From positions 124,001 to 188,000 of the forward strand of contig NZ_JAWQJT010000001.1 in assembly GCF_033441515.1 (NCBI RefSeq): a DNA stretch of 64,000 nt. Reading direction: 5' to 3'. Position 1 is the stretch's first letter, and each line of letters opens with the position of its first letter. Positions 58,732 through 64,000 of the stretch are shown here, one piece after another. The notes below the pieces were generated by a model. It was not told where the DNA came from. It worked only from the letters and a program-made list of their open reading frames with translations, and searched no databases. Source of the DNA: Amycolatopsis solani (lineage in GTDB: Bacteria > Actinomycetota > Actinomycetes > Mycobacteriales > Pseudonocardiaceae). The position numbers and the translations under genes were made by a program.

Positions 58732-60294
58732 GTGCCCGCTCTGCCCGGACTCCGGCGCTACCTGGCCGTGCTGGCCGCGCTCGGGGTGCTCACCGCCGCG
58801 GCGGTGCTGCTGCAGGCCGAAGGTCTCGCCACGCTGCTCACCGGTGGCGGGGTCTCGCTGTTCCTCATCGTCGCGATCGCCGCGCGGGTCCTGCTTTCGT
58901 GGGGGCACGGCGTCCTCAGTGGACGGTTCGCGGCTTCGGTGCGCGGTGGCCTGCGCCGCCGGCTGCTCGATTCCCGCGCCGACCGCGCGGGCGTCGTCGC
59001 GACGCAGGTGACGCGCGGGATCGACGCCACGGACGGCTACCTGACCGGGTACCTGCCCGCGCTGGTCGTGTCGGTGGTGGTGCCGGTGGCGGTGCTCGCG
59101 CGGCTGTTCACGACGGACCTGGTGCCGGCGCTGGTCGTCACGGCGACGCTGCCGCTGGTCCCGGTGTTCGCGATCCTGGTCGGCAAGCACACCGCGACGC
59201 GCACCGAGCGGCAGTGGTCGCTGCTGACCCGGCTGGGCGGCCACTTCCTCGACGTGGTCCGGGGTCTGGGCACGCTCCGGCTGTTCGGCCGGGCGGCGGC
59301 GCAGGCGTCGACGGTCCGGTCGATGGCGGCCGCCCACGCGGACGCGACGATGAAGACGCTGCGGGTCGCGTTCCTTTCGGCGCTGGTGCTGGAACTGGTG
59401 GCGACGATGTCGGTGGCGCTGGTCGCGGTCCCGATCGGCTTCCGCCTCCTGGACGGCGGCCTCGACGCGCGGACGGCGTTGCTGGTGCTCGTGCTGGCCC
59501 CGGAGGCGTACCTGCCCCTGCGCGCGGCGGGCGCGAAGTTCCACGCGGCGGCGGAGGGGCTGACGGCGTTGCGGGAAGCCCTTGCGGTCCCGGTGGTTTC
59601 CCCTCGTACGGCGGTTTCGACTCGACGGCGGGGTGCGCCTTCGCTGGTGCTGGACCGGGTTTCGGTGGCTTACGACGGGGTTCCGGCGTTGTCCGAAGTG
59701 GACTTGCGCGTGCCGGCGGGTTCGCGGATCGCTTTGGTGGGGCCGAGCGGGTCGGGGAAGAGCACGGTGCTGGCGGTGCTGCTGGGGTTCGTCACGCCGA
59801 CGTCGGGGCGGGTGCTCGTCGACGGGGTGGACCTGCGCTCGCTGTCGCCGTCGGACTGGCTCGCGGAGGTGGCGTGGGTGCCGCAGCGGCCGACATTGTT
59901 CCGGGGATCGCTGGCGGAGAACATCGCTTTGGGGTTGCCGTCGGCGGACGTCCCGGCGTCCGCCCGGGCCGCGGCGTTGGACTCCGTGGCGGCGGGATTG
60001 CCCGCGGGGTACGCGACCCAGGTGGGCGAGCTGGGCGAGGGCTTGTCGGCGGGACAGCGGCAGCGGGTGGGCCTGGCGCGGGCACTGGCCCGGACGTCGT
60101 CGGGGCTGGTGCTGCTCGACGAACCGACGACCCGGCTGGATTCGCGCACGGAGGAGACGGTCCTGTCCGCGACCCGGCGCCTGCTGCCGAACCGGACGGC
60201 GGTGCTGGTGGCCCACCGCCCGGCGCTGGCGTCACTGGCGGACCGGGTGGTGGAGCTGCGCGACGGCCGGATCCGCACGGAGGTGGCGGCGTGA
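58732..60294 (+). CDS. cydD: ABC exporter CydD (cytochrome bd assembly)
   Basis: A 520-residue ABC half-transporter. Six N-terminal helices precede the ATPase: Walker A GPSGSGKST, signature LSAGQRQRVGLARALA, Walker B LVLLDEPTTRLD and H-loop AHRPAL. CydDC exports glutathione/cysteine or heme-related thiols needed for bd oxidase assembly. It overlaps cydC by 4 nt. Confidence 0.93.
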   Translation: MPALPGLRRYLAVLAALGVLTAAAVLLQAEGLATLLTGGGVSLFLIVAIAARVLLSWGHGVLSGRFAASVRGGLRRRLLDSRADRAGVVATQVTRGIDATDGYLTGYLPALVVSVVVPVAVLARLFTTDLVPALVVTATLPLVPVFAILVGKHTATRTERQWSLLTRLGGHFLDVVRGLGTLRLFGRAAAQASTVRSMAAAHADATMKTLRVAFLSALVLELVATMSVALVAVPIGFRLLDGGLDARTALLVLVLAPEAYLPLRAAGAKFHAAAEGLTALREALAVPVVSPRTAVSTRRRGAPSLVLDRVSVAYDGVPALSEVDLRVPAGSRIALVGPSGSGKSTVLAVLLGFVTPTSGRVLVDGVDLRSLSPSDWLAEVAWVPQRPTLFRGSLAENIALGLPSADVPASARAAALDSVAAGLPAGYATQVGELGEGLSAGQRQRVGLARALARTSSGLVLLDEPTTRLDSRTEETVLSATRRLLPNRTAVLVAHRPALASLADRVVELRDGRIRTEVAA

Positions 60295-61883
60295 ACCTCT
60301 GGGCCGTGTCCACAAGGGACACCCTCCGCCTCGCCCGTGCCGCCCTCCTCGGCGCCGGCGCCGAACTCGCCGCCCTCGCGCTCATGGCCACCGCCGCCTG
60401 GCTGCTCCTGCGCGCCGCCGAACGGCCGCCGCTCGGGGCGCTCACCCTCGCCATCGTCGGGGTCCGGACCCTCGCCCTCCTCCGCGGTGGCCTCCGGTAC
60501 GCCGAACGCCTCGCCGGGCACGAAGTCGTCCTCCGCTGGCTCGGGGCCCTGCGCACCCGCGTCTACCAGGCCCTCGTGCCCGGCTCGCGGTACTCCGGCG
60601 GCGACCTCGTCACCCGGCTGGTGTCCGATGTGGACGCTCTCCAGGACGCCGTCCTCCGGTGGCTGCTGCCCGCGGGTGTCGCCGCCATCGTGGGGGCCAC
60701 CGCCGTCGGCGTCACCGCGACCGCCTCCGTGGCCGCCGCAGCCGCGCTTGCCGCCGGGTTGCTCACAGCGGGGGTCGTCCTGCCCTGGCTGGTCGTCCGC
60801 GGCACCGCCCGTGCCGCCCGCGAAAGTGCCCCGAAACGCGCTGAGCTGGCCGAACGCGCGGTCGAGCTCGTCACCGGGCACCGGGAACTCGTCGCCGCCG
60901 GTGCGCTGGACGGCCACCGCGCCCTGGCAGCCCGCGTCGTCGGCGAGATCGCCGCGAACGAGCGGGCCGTCTCAGACCGATCCGCCCTGCTCGGGGCCGC
61001 CGGGGTGCTCGTCCAGCTCGGCACCACCGTCGCCGTCGCGCTGCTGGCCGGTGCCTCCGTGCCCTGGACCGCCGCGCTCACCCTGGCCGCCATGACCAGC
61101 TTCGAGGTCGTGCTCCCGCTGATCGGCGCCGCCCGGCGGGTACCGGAGATCCGCGCGTCGGCCGGCCGGGTGCGGGCCGTCCTCAGCGAACCGGCCGTCC
61201 CCGAAGGCACGCGGACGCCCGGAAAGGGGCACTTCACGCTCGAAGGCGCCGGCGTCCGCCACCCCGGCCGCGCGCCCGCGCTGCGGCACGTCGACCTGGA
61301 CCTGCCACCCGGCAAGCGCGTCGGGATCCTCGGCCCCAGCGGGGCCGGCAAGACGACGCTGCTCCGCCTCCTGCTCGGCAGCCAGTCACCCACCGAAGGC
61401 CGGGTGCTCCTCGACGGCCACCCGCTGAGCGAGTACGCCGACCTGCCGGAGATCATCTCCGGCGCCGAAGCCGACGCGCACGTCTTCCACACGACCGTCC
61501 GCGAGAACCTCCTGCTCGCGAAGCCGGACGCCACCGACGACGAACTGCGGGCCGCGTGCGCGGTCGCCGGGTTCGACCTGGACCTCGACCGCGGCACCGG
61601 CCCGGACGGCGACGCCCTCTCCGGCGGTCAGCGGCAACGGCTCGTGCTGGCCCGCGCGGTGCTGGCGGACCCGGCGGTGCTGGTGCTCGACGAGCCCGTC
61701 GAAGGCCTCGACCCCGCGCACGGCGACGCCGTCCTGAAGAACGTCCTCGCCCACGCGAAGGGCACGGTCGTCCTGGTCACCCACCGCCCCGAGCACCTCG
61801 ACGGCTTCGACGAGGTGCTCACCCTCGAGGACGGGCGAGCACTTCCCGCATCGGCGGCCGGTCGGCGACCCGGACGTCGGTGA
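60291..61883 (+). CDS. cydC: ABC exporter CydC (cytochrome bd assembly)
   Basis: A 530-residue ABC half-transporter, partner of CydD. Six helices (1-285), then Walker A GPSGAGKTT, signature LSGGQRQRLVLARAVL and Walker B VLVLDEPVEGLD. The GTG start is coupled to cydD. Its last 65 nt overlap the convergent gpgS gene on the opposite strand, with both frames fully read. Confidence 0.92.
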   Translation: MNLWAVSTRDTLRLARAALLGAGAELAALALMATAAWLLLRAAERPPLGALTLAIVGVRTLALLRGGLRYAERLAGHEVVLRWLGALRTRVYQALVPGSRYSGGDLVTRLVSDVDALQDAVLRWLLPAGVAAIVGATAVGVTATASVAAAAALAAGLLTAGVVLPWLVVRGTARAARESAPKRAELAERAVELVTGHRELVAAGALDGHRALAARVVGEIAANERAVSDRSALLGAAGVLVQLGTTVAVALLAGASVPWTAALTLAAMTSFEVVLPLIGAARRVPEIRASAGRVRAVLSEPAVPEGTRTPGKGHFTLEGAGVRHPGRAPALRHVDLDLPPGKRVGILGPSGAGKTTLLRLLLGSQSPTEGRVLLDGHPLSEYADLPEIISGAEADAHVFHTTVRENLLLAKPDATDDELRAACAVAGFDLDLDRGTGPDGDALSGGQRQRLVLARAVLADPAVLVLDEPVEGLDPAHGDAVLKNVLAHAKGTVVLVTHRPEHLDGFDEVLTLEDGRALPASAAGRRPGRR

Positions 61884-62739
61884 CGTCCGGCAGCCACTCC
61901 TCGTCGACCTGGACGAACTGGGTGAACGGCGCGTCGGCGGCCGGGACCCCGCAGCGCTCCAGCGCCGTGCCGAGGATCTGCCGGGACATCACGCCGAGCT
62001 GGGCCAGCGACCGGTTCCGGTGCTTGCGGACGCCGAGGTTGACCTGGGCGAGCCCGGCGAGGCCGTACCGCGCCTCGGCGTCGAGGAGCAGCCCGATCTC
62101 GACGCCGTACCCGGCCGCGAACGGCACCGACTCGAGGAACTCGCGCGTGCCCGCGTACTCGCCGCCGAGGGGCTGGACCAGCCCGCCGAGCGCGGGCCGC
62201 AGCGCCGAGAGCACCGGCCGGGCCAGCAGCTCGGTGACGCGCCCGCCGCCGCTGCTCTCCAGCCGCAGCGGACGGCGGTAGAAGCCCTTGACCAGGTGCA
62301 CCCCCGGCTCGGTGACCAGCGGTCCGAGCAGCGACGGCACGAACGCCGGGTCCGGGTCGACCAGGTCGGAGTCGAGGAAGACGACGAGGTCGCCGGTGGT
62401 GGCGGCCAGCGAGCGCCACAGCACCTCGCCCTTGCCGGGGACCGGCGGCAGGTCCGGCAGCACGTCCTCGCGGCGCACCACCCGGGCGCCCGCGGCTTCG
62501 GCGGTCCGCGCGGTGGCGTCCGTGGACCCGGAGTCCACGACGACGAGCTCGTCGACGACCGAACCGACCAGCGGGCGGACCGACGCGACGACGTCACCGA
62601 CGGTCCGCTCTTCGTCGAGGGCCGGTAGCACGACGGAAACCGTCCGGTCACCCTTCGCGGTCACGATGTCCCCGGGCGTCCAACCGGGCTCCTGCCACGT
62701 ACGCCGCTCGAACCAACTCACGAGTAACGATCGTGCCAT
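61819..62739 (-). CDS. gpgS: glucosyl-3-phosphoglycerate synthase GpgS
   Basis: A 306-residue GT81 glycosyltransferase. Motifs are VVLPALDEERTVGDVV, VVDSGSTDATARTA, the metal-binding DSD in VVFLDSDLVDPDP (about 123-125) and GYGVEIGLLLDAEARYGLAG. It makes glucosyl-3-phosphoglycerate from UDP-glucose (or GDP-glucose), the first step of methylglucose lipopolysaccharide synthesis. Homologue: Rv1208. ATG at 62739; the start is only 6 nt from the divergent acyltransferase. Confidence 0.94.
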   Translation of the reverse strand: MARSLLVSWFERRTWQEPGWTPGDIVTAKGDRTVSVVLPALDEERTVGDVVASVRPLVGSVVDELVVVDSGSTDATARTAEAAGARVVRREDVLPDLPPVPGKGEVLWRSLAATTGDLVVFLDSDLVDPDPAFVPSLLGPLVTEPGVHLVKGFYRRPLRLESSGGGRVTELLARPVLSALRPALGGLVQPLGGEYAGTREFLESVPFAAGYGVEIGLLLDAEARYGLAGLAQVNLGVRKHRNRSLAQLGVMSRQILGTALERCGVPAADAPFTQFVQVDEEWLPDVTDVRVADRPPMREVLARPRG

Positions 62740-62745
62740 GCTGGG

Positions 62746-63447
62746 GTGACCGTCACCGAGGAGGAGGACCACTTGATCGCGCAGCTCGTCCGCTTCGTGC
62801 TGGGGCCGCTGGCCAGGGCGCTCTACCGGCCCGAGGTGCGCGGCGTGGAGAACGTGCCCGCCACGGGCCCGGTGCTGCTGGCGGCCAACCACCGGGCGGC
62901 GCTCGACACCGGCGTGATCACGTTCGCCACCCCGCGCCAGGTGAAGTTCCTCGGCAAGGCGGAGTACTTCACCGGCAAGGGCCTCAAGGGCAAGCTGATG
63001 GCCGGGTTCGTCGGCGGCCTCGGCTACATCCCGGTCGAGCGCGGCAACGCCCAGGCCGGGCTCGCCGCGCTGGAAGCGGCGCGCAAGGTCCTCGACGCGG
63101 GTGGCGTCTTCGCGATCTACCCGGAGGGCACCCGGTCACTGGACGGCCGGCTGCACCGCGGCCACACCGGCGTCGCGGCGCTGGCGCTGGCGACCGGCGC
63201 GAAGGTGGTGCCGGTCGCGCTCACCGGCACCGAAGGCCTCCAGCCGAACGGCGCGAAGATCCCCCGGCGCGCGAAGATCGGGATCACGTTCGGCAAGCCG
63301 CTGGACTTCTCGCGCTACGAGGGCCAGGACTACGCGCCGGCGATCCGCCGGTCGGTCACCGACGAGGTCATGTACGCGATCCTGGAGCTCTCGGGCCAGG
63401 AATACGTGGACACCTACCACAAGAGGCCGAGCGAAGGCGTCGCCTGA
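62746..63447 (+). CDS. PlsC-type 1-acyl-glycerol-3-phosphate acyltransferase
   Basis: A 233-residue lysophosphatidic acid acyltransferase family member. Catalytic NHRAALD (NHx4D), then YIPVERGNAQAG and AIYPEGTRSLDGRL. It adds a second acyl chain to glycerolipid precursors or transfers acyl groups to glycans. GTG 62746 is used; TTG at 62773 has a strong GAGGAGG upstream and is a real alternative. It shares a very short divergent region with gpgS, suggesting linked control of lipoglycan synthesis. Confidence 0.92.
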   Translation: MTVTEEEDHLIAQLVRFVLGPLARALYRPEVRGVENVPATGPVLLAANHRAALDTGVITFATPRQVKFLGKAEYFTGKGLKGKLMAGFVGGLGYIPVERGNAQAGLAALEAARKVLDAGGVFAIYPEGTRSLDGRLHRGHTGVAALALATGAKVVPVALTGTEGLQPNGAKIPRRAKIGITFGKPLDFSRYEGQDYAPAIRRSVTDEVMYAILELSGQEYVDTYHKRPSEGVA

Positions 63448-63451
63448 GGCG

Positions 63452-64000
63452 TCACCAGGGCGCCGGGCCCTCGTCGTCGACGAACGTGCCCGTCGGGCCG
63501 TCCGTGGGGATCGTCGCCATCCGCACCGCCGCGACCGCGCCCTGGGCCGGGGTCCGGAAGCCGGTGTGGCCGTTCAGGTCCGTCGCGCAATAGCCGGGGC
63601 AGACGGCGTTGACCAGGATCCCGTCGGGACGCAGCTCGCGCGCGTACTGCAGAGTCAACGACGTCAACGCGGTCTTCGACGGGGTGTAGCCGGCGGAGAT
63701 CGGCAGCTGGGCCTCGGGGTCGGCGTTCCGGGTCAGTGACGCGGCACTGCTGGAGACGTTGACGACGCGCGGCGCGGCCGACCGGCGCAGCAGCGGCAGC
63801 AGGGCGTTCGTGACCGTGATGACGCCGAAGAAGTTCGTCTCGAAGATCGTGCGCAGCGTGCCCAGGTCGGCGGTGCTGGGGCGCTGCTGCGCCAGGTCCG
63901 TGCCCGGCGGGCGGGCGATCGCGGCGTTGTTGACCAGCACGTCGAGCCGGCCGTAGCGCTCGTCGAGGTGCGCGGCGGCCGCGGCGGCCGACGCCGGGTC
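63452..64000 (-). CDS. short-chain dehydrogenase/reductase (partial; N-terminus outside window)
   Basis: The last 182 residues of a classical SDR: DVLVNNAAIA (NNAG-type motif), VVNVSSSAASLTR with catalytic Ser, YTPSKTALT (YxxxK), and LVNAVCPGYCATDLNGHTGF. It lacks the cofactor-binding N-terminus, which lies to the right of the window. NAD(P)H preference and substrate cannot be judged. Ends 4 nt from the convergent acyltransferase. Confidence 0.9.
   Translation of the reverse strand, partial: DPASAAAAAAHLDERYGRLDVLVNNAAIARPPGTDLAQQRPSTADLGTLRTIFETNFFGVITVTNALLPLLRRSAAPRVVNVSSSAASLTRNADPEAQLPISAGYTPSKTALTSLTLQYARELRPDGILVNAVCPGYCATDLNGHTGFRTPAQGAVAAVRMATIPTDGPTGTFVDDEGPAPW

Overview
The window is very GC-rich, uses GTG starts freely, and packs genes with 1 to 8 nt ATGA/GTGA overlaps. 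It carries marker families of the mycobacterium/Pseudonocardiaceae branch of Actinobacteria: DUF3152, DUF3107, DUF3117, LpqY-SugABC, GpgS, and a SigE/RseA/HtrA/TatB block. Gene content and palindrome style fit an Amycolatopsis-like soil actinomycete; the genus is inference. No rRNA, tRNA, CRISPR array, prophage or transposase gene was seen.

Layout. (1) 1-11.4 kb follows the gene order I recall for Mycobacterium tuberculosis Rv3206c-Rv3212: MoeZ, DUF3152, TetR, DUF3107, ferritin-like protein, RhlE-type helicase, membrane-anchored propeller. It is interrupted at 3.4-6.9 kb by a TetR-controlled AurF-like diiron oxygenase/hydrolase cassette. (2) 11.4-20.4 kb is mixed: RecB-like nuclease, secreted rhamnosidase, MarC, PHP phosphoesterase, PH-domain protein, NUDIX, DUF2332, MaoC. 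(3) 20.4-63.4 kb follows, in reverse and with insertions, the order Rv1239c-Rv1208: corA, sugC/B/A-lpqY, general stress protein, MgtE-like/DUF1003/Mrp, TatB, HtrA, RseA, SigE, O-methyltransferase, DUF3117, DNA-3-methyladenine glycosylase, DivIVA-like protein, GpgS. Insertions include an ECF sigma pair, CPBP protease plus two-component system, DHA2 exporter, aminopeptidase, PadR module and a cydABDC operon.

How genes work together. CorA has a strongly translated-looking leader peptide with attenuator-like pairing and is followed by a 38-residue single-helix protein. LpqY-SugABC is a complete trehalose-type ABC importer with a 20 bp palindromic operator. SigE, RseA and HtrA form an envelope-stress circuit with a recognisable autoregulatory promoter. 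cydABDC encodes a bd-type oxidase and its assembly transporter, but CydA lacks the whole Q-loop and CydB lacks a conserved Asp.

Structure beyond genes. Every convergent gene pair either overlaps or nearly touches (gap 10 nt or less), or is separated by a long near-perfect palindrome. A family built on the core AATGA(G/C)TCATT occurs 13 times in three intergenic regions, mostly as paired hairpins. One copy set forms a 322 bp element with 51 bp terminal inverted repeats upstream of htrA.
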